A DNA stretch of 35,891 bases from Egibacter sp. (GTDB taxonomy: Bacteria; Actinomycetota; Nitriliruptoria; Euzebyales; Egibacteraceae), in contig PWFH01000222.1 of assembly GCA_003553795.1 (NCBI GenBank), positions 1 to 35,891 on the forward strand. The letters are read 5' to 3'. Positions within the stretch are counted from its first letter, which is position 1. Each line of letters opens with the position of its first letter. Shown one piece after another: positions 1 through 13,205 of this stretch. The notes under the pieces are model-generated. The model ran no database searches. It was not told the origin of the DNA and saw only the letters and a list, made by a program, of their open reading frames with translations. The translations under genes and the position numbers were made by a program.

Positions 1-37
1 CGGCGGGCTCGCCGCCACCCGCACCCTGCCCTGTGGT

Positions 38-51
38 AGAACGCATGTTCG
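38..51. promoter_or_regulatory. LexA (SOS) box-like site
   Basis: The sequence AGAACGCATGTTCG has perfect GAAC/GTTC arms around a GCAT centre. It matches 13 of 14 positions of the Gram-positive/actinobacterial SOS consensus CGAACRNRYGTTCG, including the R, R and Y positions. No gene in the window starts just downstream on the plus strand, so the regulated gene, if any, probably lies left of the window and reads leftward. Bases 52-204 show no convincing gene. The match is seen; LexA binding is inferred. Confidence 0.45.
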
Positions 52-204
52 ACATACCCGCATCATGCCAGACCCCTCCGACATCACCCCAAGGTCCCTC
101 ACCCCACCTGGGGACAACCACGGGTCTTCGCTGTTTGCCAGGGAGCGTCGTCCTCGTGGCGCACGCCGACGACCTGCGCAGCTCGGGGCCCAAAGACGAA
201 CGAA

Positions 205-226
205 GCCCCGCCGTCGCCGGCGGGGC
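205..226 (-). terminator. Intrinsic terminator of the HU gene
   Basis: A perfect 9-bp G/C stem (205-213 with 218-226) encloses a 4-nt TCGC loop. It lies 23 bp beyond the HU stop codon. In the HU reading direction it is followed by a moderately T-rich stretch (TTCGTTCGTCTTT), so it resembles a classical factor-independent terminator. Confidence 0.7.
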
Positions 227-248
227 CCGATGCTGCGGTGGCAGTGCG

Positions 249-524
249 CTACTTGTTCACGGCCTCCTTGAAGGCGGTGCCAGGCTTGAAGCCGGGGTTC
301 TTCGAGGCCTCGACGCGCATCTCCTCGCCCGTCTGGGGGTTGCGGGCGGTGCGGGCGGCGCGCTCACGGCGGTCGAACGTGCCGAAGCCGGAGAGGGCGA
401 CCTTGTCGCCGCGGGCAACGGTCTCGGTGATGGTGTCAAGCACCGCGTCGAGGGCGGCGGCGACGTCCTTCTTCGAGAGCTCCGCCTTGTCGGCGGCGGC
501 TTCGACGAGCTCGGACTTGTTCAC
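249..524 (-). CDS. hup: HU family DNA-binding protein
   Basis: This 91-residue protein has the length and full pattern of HU, a small dimeric nucleoid protein that bends DNA without sequence specificity. It starts NKSELVEAAADKAELSKKD, has the conserved GFGTFDRRERAAR turn, and carries the DNA-gripping arm region with RNPQTGEEM and NPGFKPG. The GTG start at 522-524 is chosen because GAGGAG lies 6 nt upstream and because the HU fold begins exactly there; upstream in-frame sequence does not resemble HU. There is no Lys/Ala-rich C-terminal tail of the mycobacterial or streptomycete HupB/HupS kind, so this is a plain short HU. It is monocistronic, with its own upstream region and a terminator at 205-226. 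Confidence 0.96.
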   Translation of the reverse strand: MNKSELVEAAADKAELSKKDVAAALDAVLDTITETVARGDKVALSGFGTFDRRERAARTARNPQTGEEMRVEASKNPGFKPGTAFKEAVNK

Positions 525-644
525 GATGGACTCCTCGTTCAGGTGGTTGGTCGTCAGCGTCGGGGTCTGGTCGTCGCGTTCTCGTCTCTCGCTCGCATGG
601 CCGGCGACCGTCGTCCCGGTGCCGCGACCCACGACGTCGGGCGC

Positions 645-674
645 TACGTTGCCCGCTTTGCCGTCGCACTGCAA
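645..674 (-). promoter_or_regulatory. Putative HU promoter
   Basis: On the minus strand, TTGCAG (669-674) and AACGTA (645-650) are separated by 18 bp and lie about 120 bp before the HU start. The -10 match is only partial. The rest of 525-720 holds no gene. Confidence 0.3.
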
Positions 675-720
675 GCACCCACGACCCCGACGATCGGCCG
701 AGTCGCCCTCAGGTGGCGCG

Positions 721-1083
721 CTAGCCGGCGTCGTGCGCCGCGTCGGCGACCGCCTGCCAGGCCTCCGGGTCCTCCCCCACCGCGAGCACGTTGCCGCAGC
801 GCACGAGGGGCAAACGCAGCAGCCGCGGGTCGTCGGCGAGGCGCTCCAGCCAGCCGTCGTCGTCGAGCGCGAGGTAGGCCAAGCCGCCGTCCTGAAAGGG
901 CTTCGAGGCCTCGTCGACGAGCGCCTCCGCCCCGAGGCGGTCGGCCCACCGCCGCAGCTCCTTGGGCGAGGCGGGACGCTTGCGCAGGTCACGCTCGTGG
1001 ACGTCGATGCGCCGTTCGGCGAACCACCGGGACGCCTTGCGCGTGGCCTGCGACTTGGGGTGACCGAGCAGGAGGACCTCCAT
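721..1083 (-). CDS. ArsC/Spx-like thioredoxin-fold protein lacking the catalytic Cys
   Basis: The 120-residue product matches the ArsC/Spx/YffB family along its length. It has a beta-strand then GHPKSQATRKA at residues 7-17, a RRIDVHERDLRKRPAS segment, and a late LLRLPLVRCGN segment holding the conserved Arg-x-Pro-Leu-Val of arsenate reductase. In true ArsC the loop reads N-P-x-C; here the equivalent position is Ser11 (codon TCG), so classical Cys-based arsenate reduction is unlikely. A Cys remains at about residue 95 in the C-terminal loop. No arsR or arsenite pump lies nearby. Related thiol-less ArsC-like proteins exist in databases as far as I recall, and their function is unknown. The ATG start is supported by a leaderless-type -10 element 8 nt upstream. 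Confidence 0.75.
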   Translation of the reverse strand: MEVLLLGHPKSQATRKASRWFAERRIDVHERDLRKRPASPKELRRWADRLGAEALVDEASKPFQDGGLAYLALDDDGWLERLADDPRLLRLPLVRCGNVLAVGEDPEAWQAVADAAHDAG

Positions 1084-1091
1084 GCCGGGGC

Positions 1092-1097
1092 AGGCTA
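1092..1097 (-). promoter_or_regulatory. Leaderless-type -10 element (TAGCCT)
   Basis: On the minus strand TAGCCT fits TANNNT and ends 8 nt before the ATG at 1083. There is no Shine-Dalgarno sequence in between, so transcription probably begins at or next to the start codon. Confidence 0.45.
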
Positions 1098-1166
1098 GCG
1101 CAGCGTGCGAGACTCGGAGCGCAGCGCGACGCGAGCCGTTGACGACGACAGGAAGGGCGACGCGGC

Positions 1167-1919
1167 ATGCGCCAGCACCCCACGGTCCTCATCACCGGCG
1201 CGTCGAGCGGCATCGGCGAGGCCTGCGCGCGGGCGTTCGCCGAACGCGGCGCGCGGCTCGTGCTCGCGGCCCGCCGCCGTGACCGGCTCGAGGCGCTCCA
1301 GGCCGCGCTCGCGGCCGACAGTGTCGTGCTGCCCCTCGACGTGCGCGACCGGGCGGCGGTCGAGGAGGCCCTCGCGGGCCTCACTCCCCCCTTCGACGAC
1401 CTCGACGTCCTCGTGAACAACGCCGGGCTCGCCGCCGGGCTCGACCCGCTCCCGGAGGGCGACGTCGACCACTGGGACCGCATGCTCGACACGAACGTCC
1501 GCGGGGTGCTCAACGTCACCCGTCCGGTCGTGCGGGGCATGGTCGCGCGGGGCCGTGGTCACGTCATCACCATCGGCTCGATCGCCGGGCAGGAGACCTA
1601 CCCCGGGGGCGCGGTGTACTGCGCGTCGAAGGCCGCGGTCGACCGGCTCACCGAGGGCTTGCGCATGGACGTGCTCGGCAGCGGCGTGAGGGTCTCCACG
1701 ATCGACCCCGGCCTCGTCGAGACGGAGTTCTCGATCGTGCGCTTCGACGGCGACACCGAGCGCGCGGGCAAGGTCTATGAGGGGCTCACGCCGCTGCGCG
1801 CCGAGGACGTCGCCGACGCCGTGCGCTGGGTCGCCGAGCGGCCCGGGCACGTCCAGGTCGCCGAGATGCTCCTCCTGCCGACCGACCAGGCCTCGGCCAC
1901 CCGCACCGCCCGGCGTTGA
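1167..1919 (+). CDS. NADP-type short-chain dehydrogenase (YdfG-like)
   Basis: A classical SDR of 250 residues, predicted to be a cytoplasmic oxidoreductase for a small hydroxy compound. The cofactor loop TGASSGIG is at residues 10-17. Arg residues after the second strand (AARRRDR) favour NADP over NAD. NNAG is at 84-87, and the catalytic tetrad Asn110, Ser138, Tyr151, Lys155 is complete, with the YCASK signature. The closest overall pattern is the YdfG/serine 3-dehydrogenase (3-hydroxy acid dehydrogenase) group, including the TYPGGAVYCASK stretch and the PGLVETEF loop that contacts cofactor. The exact substrate cannot be read from sequence. AGGAAGG lies about 11 nt before the ATG. It runs convergently into the EamA gene, with only 6 bp between the stop codons. 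Confidence 0.9.
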   Translation: MRQHPTVLITGASSGIGEACARAFAERGARLVLAARRRDRLEALQAALAADSVVLPLDVRDRAAVEEALAGLTPPFDDLDVLVNNAGLAAGLDPLPEGDVDHWDRMLDTNVRGVLNVTRPVVRGMVARGRGHVITIGSIAGQETYPGGAVYCASKAAVDRLTEGLRMDVLGSGVRVSTIDPGLVETEFSIVRFDGDTERAGKVYEGLTPLRAEDVADAVRWVAERPGHVQVAEMLLLPTDQASATRTARR

Positions 1920-1932
1920 GCCGGCTCAGCGC
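1913..1932. terminator. Bidirectional hairpin spanning two convergent stop codons
   Basis: A 20-bp near-perfect palindrome (GCGTTGAGCC / GGCTCAGCGC, with one position that is G-U in RNA) contains the TGA stop of the SDR gene and, on the other strand, the TGA of the EamA gene. It would fold in RNA from either side with a CCGG loop. There is no U-tract, as is common for actinobacterial terminators. Confidence 0.5.
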
Positions 1933-2843
1933 CGCTCGGTGAGCGTGCGCCCGAGGCCGGTCTCGTCCACCAGGCGTTGACGCCGCTCGGTGCGACGGCC
2001 GCCCTCGATGGCGACGACGACGGCGATCAGACCGACGACGTGCGGCCAGCCGAAGGGCTCGTCGAAGAAGAGCCGCCCCCACAGCGCGGCGAGCAGCGGC
2101 ACGCCGGCGAGCACGATCGAGGCGAGCGCGGCGCTCACCCTCGCGTGGGCCCAGTTGAGGAGCAGGTGGCCGTTGCCGGGCACGAGCGCGAGCACGACGA
2201 GCCACGTCGCGTCGAGCGCACTCGGTGGGGCGAGGTCGCCGACGAGCAGCGCGACCGGCAGGAGGGCCAGCCAGGCGACGCCGAGGAAGCCGAGCGTGAG
2301 GGTCAGCGTCGGCGCACCCGCGGAGCGCGCGCGCTTGGCCGCGAGGAAGTAGGCGGTGAACAGGCCGAGGTTGAGCAGCGCCAGGGCGTCGCCGAGCAGG
2401 TTGCGGCTGTCGTCGCCGGCCGTGCCGTAGAGGACGACGCCGATGCCGGCGATCGCGACGAGGGCCCAGCCGAGCAGGGCCGGGGGCACCCGCTCGCCGA
2501 CGGCACGGCGGCTGACGAGGGTGACGACGAGCGGCTGCAGCGCGACGACGAAGGTCACGACCGCGATCGCCGTGAGCTTCGTCGCCTCGATGAAGACGAG
2601 CTGGTGACCGGCGAAGGCGAGGCCGGCCACGATGACGGGTCCACGGGCCCGTGGCAGCGGCGTGCGCAGCGCGAGGGCGGCGAGCCCGAGGATCACCACG
2701 CCGAGGCCGAGGCGCCAGAAGGCGATCGCCGAGGCCGGCAGGTCGATGCCCTTGACGATCGGGAAGCCGGTGGAGAAGCCGACGGTGGCGAGGACGAGGG
2801 CGGCGACGCCGACACCGGTGCGCTGGCGCGCCCGCTCGCTCAC
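1926..2843 (-). CDS. EamA/DMT-superfamily membrane transporter
   Basis: A 305-residue polytopic protein with about ten hydrophobic segments arranged as two tandem EamA repeats, which is the usual drug/metabolite transporter layout. The first repeat starts at about residue 12 (ALVLATVGFSTGFPIVKG) with the helix ending SAIAFWRLGLG; the second starts at about residue 148. The FWRLG motif after helix 2 and the late LNWAHARVSAALASI plus FFDEPFGWPHVVGLI motifs are typical of the family. These exporters move amino acids, nucleotides or other metabolites; the substrate here is unknown. The ATG overlaps the stop of the glutaredoxin-like gene by 4 bp, so the two are translationally coupled. The short C-terminal tail is basic and cytosolic. 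Confidence 0.88.
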   Translation of the reverse strand: MSERARQRTGVGVAALVLATVGFSTGFPIVKGIDLPASAIAFWRLGLGVVILGLAALALRTPLPRARGPVIVAGLAFAGHQLVFIEATKLTAIAVVTFVVALQPLVVTLVSRRAVGERVPPALLGWALVAIAGIGVVLYGTAGDDSRNLLGDALALLNLGLFTAYFLAAKRARSAGAPTLTLTLGFLGVAWLALLPVALLVGDLAPPSALDATWLVVLALVPGNGHLLLNWAHARVSAALASIVLAGVPLLAALWGRLFFDEPFGWPHVVGLIAVVVAIEGGRRTERRQRLVDETGLGRTLTERR

Positions 2844-3109
2844 GACGCCTCGTCCGCAGGGTCGGCGGCGTCCGCGGCGTCGACCGCGGCGAGCACCTCG
2901 GTGAGGCTGGGGTTGGCGAGCATGCGCGCGCCGACCCGCACCGTGGGCACGAGCGCGTCGCCGCCGTTGGCAGCGCGCACCGTGGCGTTGCCTCGCCGGT
3001 CGCGCCAGATGTTCACCTGCTCATGGGCGAGGCCGGCACGGCGGAGGTCGCGCTTGAGCGCCATGGAGAAGGGGCACAGCGGCCGCCAGTAGAGCGTGAC
3101 GGTGGGCAC
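2840..3109 (-). CDS. Glutaredoxin-like (mycoredoxin-type) thiol protein
   Basis: An 89-residue thioredoxin-fold protein. It begins with a beta strand (TVTLYW) leading into RPLCPFSM, so the active site is a monothiol C-P-F-S with Cys12 instead of a CxxC pair. The cis-proline strand ALVPTVRVG and the following ANPSLTEVL helix match mycoredoxin/NrdH-like glutaredoxins of actinobacteria, which act in mycothiol-dependent redox. The last ten residues are acidic and low in complexity. GAGGAG lies 6 nt before the ATG. The gene is the first of a two-gene unit with the EamA transporter. Monothiol family members can reduce mixed disulfides or be redox-inactive; I cannot decide which applies. Confidence 0.82.
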   Translation of the reverse strand: MPTVTLYWRPLCPFSMALKRDLRRAGLAHEQVNIWRDRRGNATVRAANGGDALVPTVRVGARMLANPSLTEVLAAVDAADAADPADEAS

Positions 3110-3212
3110 GGGCGCTCCTCGGTCCGGCGGCGCCCGGGCATGCGGTGGCCGCGGGCGGGTCGCGCCGCCACGCTAGCGTCCCGCCACCGGCGCCGAAGCG
3201 CGGGCGGCGGGC

Positions 3213-4388
3213 TCAGGCGGTGAGGCTGCGGCGCAGGCGCCACGTCGCGACGACGAGCAGGGCGCCCGCCCACGCCGCGAGGACCGCGAGCGCGGAGGTG
3301 ACGTCGCCGAGGCCCTCACCGGCACGGGCGGCCCGCAGGCCGTCGATGGCCCAGGCGTGCGGCGTGAGGCGCCCGATGGCCTGCATCGTCGGCCCGACGA
3401 TCTCGAGGGGCCAGAGCGCCCCGCCGAGCATGCCGAGGGCGATGCCGGCGGGCGGGGCGATCGCCCAGGCCTGCTCGGGGTTGGACAGGCTCGCGCCGAA
3501 GAGCATCGAGGCGCCGGTGGCCACGAGGCAGAAGAGCCCCACGATGGCGACGACGACGGTGGGGGTCCCCCAGGCGACCCCGAAGAGCAGCGCCGCGCCC
3601 CCGACGATGAGCGCGGCCTGCAGCGCGCACAGCGCGAAGCGCGCCGTGCCCTCGCCGAGCAGGATCGTCGTGGCCGACGACGGGCTCGCGAGCATCCGGC
3701 GGGCGGTGCCCCGCCGGCGCGACTCGATGAGCGCGACCCCGCCGGTGAGGCCGGTGATGAAGATGAAGAGCACGGCGTTCTGCTGGGCGACCTCGTCGAC
3801 GCCCCAGGCGAAGCGGGCGTCGCCGAGGGCCTCCTCCTCGACTCCGAGGAGGCGGCCCTCGGGGGTCTCCGCGGCCGCTGCCACGGCGTCGGCCCGGGGG
3901 ACGCCGAGATCATCGACGGCCACGGCGACCGCGGTGAGCCGGGCGTCGAGCTCGCCGAGCACGGCGCGCACGGCGACCTCGGTGGCCACCGCGCGCGTCG
4001 AGGCAGGGTCGGCGAGCCAGCGGACCTCGGCGGTGCGCCCCGCCGCGAGGTCGGCCTCGAGGTCGTCGACGACGAGGCCGCCGACGAGGTCACCGCGCCG
4101 TACCGCCCTGCGCAGCGCGGAGGCCTCCGCGTAGCGCTCGACGCTGAGCGCCGCGTCGGCCTCGAGCGCCTCGGCGAGGGCGGAGGCCTCGGGACCGTCG
4201 TCGACCGCGAGACCGATGGCGGCGGTGGCGATGCCGGCGCCACCGACCCCGAAGAGCAGGATGATGATGAACGGCAGCACGACGATGAAGAAGAGCCCGA
4301 GGCGGTCGCGGACGACGAGGCGCAGCGCGGTGAGGACGATCGCGGGGACCGTGCGCAGCGCCGAGGCGGCAGGGGTCGGCGACGTCAT
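3213..4388 (-). CDS. ABC-2 type exporter permease (second)
   Basis: A 391-residue permease of the ABC-2/YhgE type: one N-terminal TM helix (about residues 26-46, LGLFFIVVLPFIIILLFGVG), a large extracytoplasmic domain of about 160 residues, then five or six TM helices. The sequences ALIESRRRGTARRMLASPSS and PLEIVGPTMQAIGRLTPHAWAI are hallmarks of ABC-2 permeases. The ATG at 4386-4388 is chosen because it overlaps the upstream permease stop in ATGA and begins just before the first TM helix; a longer open frame upstream is only the shadow of that gene. It is last in the exporter unit and likely forms a heterodimer with the preceding permease. Confidence 0.88.
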   Translation of the reverse strand: MTSPTPAASALRTVPAIVLTALRLVVRDRLGLFFIVVLPFIIILLFGVGGAGIATAAIGLAVDDGPEASALAEALEADAALSVERYAEASALRRAVRRGDLVGGLVVDDLEADLAAGRTAEVRWLADPASTRAVATEVAVRAVLGELDARLTAVAVAVDDLGVPRADAVAAAAETPEGRLLGVEEEALGDARFAWGVDEVAQQNAVLFIFITGLTGGVALIESRRRGTARRMLASPSSATTILLGEGTARFALCALQAALIVGGAALLFGVAWGTPTVVVAIVGLFCLVATGASMLFGASLSNPEQAWAIAPPAGIALGMLGGALWPLEIVGPTMQAIGRLTPHAWAIDGLRAARAGEGLGDVTSALAVLAAWAGALLVVATWRLRRSLTA

Positions 4389-5552
4389 GGCGCGACGAGG
4401 CGGTGGAGTCGCGGTGCGGCCAGGGCGGCGGCGGCCGCGGCGAAGGCGAGGTTGCCGGCGACGGGGACGACGACGACCTCGAGCCCGCCGCCGGCGGCGA
4501 GGTCGACGAAGCCGCGCAGCGCGAGGCCGTTGGGCGTGGCCAGCGACAGCGGCTCGAGGGCGGGCGGCAGGGCACCGAAGGAGCCGCCGAGCAGCGCGAG
4601 CGTGAAGACGATGATCGAGGTCCACCCCGAGACCTGCTCCTCGGTGCGCGCGAGCGTCGCCACGAAGGTCGTCAACGCCATCGCCGCGGCGGTGACGCCG
4701 GCCGCCAGCGCGAGGACGCCGAGCGGCTCGCCCCAGCGCGCGCCGAAGCCGAGGCTCATCACGAGCCACAGCGTCGCGATCGAGAGGAACGCGAGCGCGC
4801 CGACCGACGCGGCGGTGCCGAGCGCGATCGCGCCGCGCGGGATCGGTGCGGCAGCGAGTCGGGCGAGGCTGCCCTCACGACGCTGCCGCAGCAGGCTCTG
4901 CGGGCCCGCCCCGACGACGAAGAAGACGAAGAAGACCGCCATCGCGGGCCCGAAGTAGCTCGCCGCCCCCGACAGCCCGCCCTCGACGTCGTCGTCGACG
5001 AGCGCGAGGGCTGCCGGCCGGGCACGGGCGGCGGCGGCGACGCCCTCGCCCTGCCCCGGCGGCAGGGCCCCGGCGGCCACCGCGAGCTCCACGGCCAGCC
5101 GGCCGCGCTCGATCTCGTTGGCCGCGCCCTGGGCGATCGCGGTGGCGAGGTCGCCGGAGAGCCCGGCGTCGGGGTCGCGCAGGACGAGGAGGTCGCCACC
5201 TGCCTCGGACGCGAGCGACTCGCTGAGGCCCTCGGGCACGACGAGGGCCGCCAGCGCGCTCCCGTCGGCGAGCGCACGGCGTGCGGCCCCGGCGTCGGCG
5301 ACCTCGACGACGTCGACGATCTCCGCGAGCTCGCCGCCGGCGAGCGCCTCGCGCAGCCCCTCACCGAGGGACCCGCCGTCCTCGTCGGCGAGGGCGATCG
5401 TCGTCTCGAAGCCCTCGTCGGGGCCCCCGAGGGCCACCGAGAGGATGACCGCGAGGACGAGCGGCGCGGCGAACGCGGTGACGAGGGCCGAGCGGTCGCG
5501 CAGCCGGGAGCGGAGGTCGCGCCGCGCGATCGTCGCCGCGGCGCGCAGGCCC

Positions 5553-5560
<8 letters not shown>
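4385..5560 (-). CDS. ABC-2 type exporter permease (first)
   Basis: A 391-residue membrane protein with the same plan as its downstream neighbour. It has an N-terminal TM at about residues 25-45 preceded by RRDLRSRLRDRSAL, an acidic extracytoplasmic domain to about residue 200, then further TM helices. The cytoplasmic coupling sequence LLRQRREGSLARLAAAPIPR and the late NGLALRGFVDLAAGG region are ABC-2 hallmarks. Equal length and parallel layout suggest that the two permeases arose by duplication and pair with each other. The start overlaps the ATPase gene by 8 bp and the end overlaps the next permease by 4 bp, so the three genes form a tightly coupled exporter. The substrate (drug, antibiotic or lipid-like compound) is unknown. 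Confidence 0.88.
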
Positions 5561-11179
<5,619 letters not shown>

Positions 11180-11197
11180 GGTGGGCCTCCTCGGGAC

Positions 11198-13153
11198 TCA
11201 GGCCTCGGCGAACTGGGTGCGGAAGAGCTCAGCGTAGGGCCCGCCGGCGGCGAGGAGGTCGCGGTGGGTGCCGCGCTGGACGATCTCGCCGCCGTCGAGG
11301 ACGAGGATCTCGTCGGCGTCGACGACGGTGGACAGCCGGTGGGCGATGATGAGCGAGGTCCGCCCCTCGAGGGCGGTCTCGAGCGCCGCCTGCACCGCGG
11401 CCTCCGACTCGCTGTCGAGGTGGGCGGTCGCCTCGTCGAGGACGACGATCGCGGGATCCTTGAGCAGGACGCGGGCCAGGGCGATGCGCTGCTTCTCGCC
11501 GCCGGACATGCGGTAGCCCCGCTCGCCGACGAGGGTGTCGTAGCCCTCGGGCAGGGCGGCGATGACCGCGTGGATCTGGGCGGCGCGGCAGGCCCGCTCG
11601 ATGTCCACGTCGCTGGCGTCCTCCCGGGCGTAGCGCAGGTTCTCCCGCACGGTGTCGTGGAAGAGATGGGCGTCCTGGGTGACGACCCCGACGGCGTCGG
11701 CGAGCGAGCCGAGGGTGACCTCGCGCACGTCGCGCCCGTCGATGCGCACCGCGCCGTCCTCGACGTCGTAGAGCCGCGGCACGAGATGGCAGATCGTCGT
11801 CTTGCCCGCGCCGGAGGGGCCGACGAGGGCGATGCGCTGGCCCGGCTCGGCGACGAAGCTGATGTCGGCGAGGACCTGCGGCCCGGGGGTGGCGTCGAGG
11901 ACGCCCGCGAAGCCGCGCTCGAGGGAGGCCAGCGAGGAGTCCGCCGCCGAGGGGTAGCGGAAGCTCACCCCGTCGAACTCCACCCGCCCGGCCACCGGGC
12001 CATCGGCGTCGAGCGGTCGGGCGTCGTCGGCGTCGTCGATGGGCCGGCGCAGGTCGAGGACCTCGAAGACCCGGTCGAAGGAGACGAGGGCGGTGAGGAT
12101 CTCGACGGGGGCGTTGGACAGGGCCGCGAGCGGGCCATAGGCCTGGGTGACGAGGATCCCGAACTCGACGACCTGCCCGGCGGTGAAGGTGCCGTCGAGG
12201 ACCCCGCGACCACCGACCCAGTAGGCCAGCGCGGTGCCGAGGGCGCCGACCAGGGTGAGCGTGACGAAGAAGAGCCGGCCGACCACGGCGGTGCGCACGC
12301 CGATGTCGGCGACGTCGCGCGCGTCCTCGGCGAAGACCTCCGACTCGCGGTCGGGCTTGCCGAAGAGCTTGACGAGCTGGGCGCCGGCGACGTTGAGGCG
12401 CTCGGTCATCTGCGTGTTCATCTCGGCGTTGAGCGCCATCGACTCGCGGGTGAGCGCCTGCAGGCGCCGTCCGACGAGGCGGGCGACGACGACGAACACC
12501 GGCAGCACCCCGAGCACGAGCGCGGTGAGCAGCGGGCTGATGCGCAGCATGAGCGCCACCGCGACGGCGGTCTGCACGACGTTGGCGACGAGCGTGCCGA
12601 AGGTGCCGGTGAGCGCGCGCTGTGCGCCGATGACGTCGTTGTTGAGCCGGCTGATGAGCGCCCCGGTCTGGGTGCGCGTGAAGAACGCCATCGGCAGGCG
12701 CTGGACGTGGTCGAACGTCGCGCGCCGCAGGTCGTAGATGAGGTGCTCGCCGATCGACGCCGACAGGTAGCGCTGCCACAGGCTGAAGCCCGCGGCGCCG
12801 AGGGCGATGAGGACGAGCAGGCCGACGAGGAGGTCGAGGCGGCCGGTGGCCTGCGCGGCGAAGGCGTCGCGGGCAGCGCCGGTGAGCCCCCCGGCGCCCT
12901 CGATCACGTCGACGATCTCGCCGATCACCCGGGCCGGCAGCACCGTGAGCGTGCTCGCGCCGGCGATGGCGACGACGAGGAGGGCGAGCCGCCCGCGGTA
13001 GGGGCGGGCGAACTCCCGCCAGACCCGCCCCACGAGCCCCTTGGGCAGGCGCGTGCCCTTGCCGACCTCGAGGCCCTGCCGCACGCGGCCGGTGCCGGGC
13101 ATCATCCCGCTGCCGCCACCGAGCCGGGGCGAGCCCATCGGCGAGCCCATCAT
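11198..13153 (-). CDS. ABC exporter, fused membrane and ATPase domains
   Basis: A 651-residue half-transporter of the type I (MsbA/BmrA/Rv1272-like) exporter class. A Gly/Met/Pro-rich N-terminus of about 45 residues leads to a six-helix membrane domain (about residues 55-340) with the coupling sequence FFTRTQTGALISRLNNDV. The C-terminal ATPase (about 385-640) has Walker A GPSGAGKTT, signature MSGGEKQRIALARVLL, Walker B AIVVLDEATAHLD and the switch region IAHRLSTV. It would work as a homodimer, or as a heterodimer with a partner elsewhere, exporting lipids, drugs or peptides. The start is uncertain: ATG-ATG at 13153 has no well-spaced ribosome-binding site, and a strong GAGGAGG lies 23 nt upstream. 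It sits between the ABC-F gene (52 bp away) and gltB (18 bp away). Confidence 0.92.
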   Translation of the reverse strand: MMGSPMGSPRLGGGSGMMPGTGRVRQGLEVGKGTRLPKGLVGRVWREFARPYRGRLALLVVAIAGASTLTVLPARVIGEIVDVIEGAGGLTGAARDAFAAQATGRLDLLVGLLVLIALGAAGFSLWQRYLSASIGEHLIYDLRRATFDHVQRLPMAFFTRTQTGALISRLNNDVIGAQRALTGTFGTLVANVVQTAVAVALMLRISPLLTALVLGVLPVFVVVARLVGRRLQALTRESMALNAEMNTQMTERLNVAGAQLVKLFGKPDRESEVFAEDARDVADIGVRTAVVGRLFFVTLTLVGALGTALAYWVGGRGVLDGTFTAGQVVEFGILVTQAYGPLAALSNAPVEILTALVSFDRVFEVLDLRRPIDDADDARPLDADGPVAGRVEFDGVSFRYPSAADSSLASLERGFAGVLDATPGPQVLADISFVAEPGQRIALVGPSGAGKTTICHLVPRLYDVEDGAVRIDGRDVREVTLGSLADAVGVVTQDAHLFHDTVRENLRYAREDASDVDIERACRAAQIHAVIAALPEGYDTLVGERGYRMSGGEKQRIALARVLLKDPAIVVLDEATAHLDSESEAAVQAALETALEGRTSLIIAHRLSTVVDADEILVLDGGEIVQRGTHRDLLAAGGPYAELFRTQFAEA

Positions 13154-13205
13154 GCGGGCATCGCCCGCGGCCTGATCCTCCTCATGGCGGCCAGCATGCC
13201 GCGCC

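Noticed and set aside
87-113. Imperfect hairpin CCCCAAGGT / ACCTGGGG
   Set aside because: It has a bulge, no U-tract and no gene ending next to it; likely chance in GC-rich DNA.
721-1083. Selenoprotein version of the ArsC-like protein
   Set aside because: The active-site position is a plain TCG serine codon, with no in-frame TGA, so there is no basis for selenocysteine.
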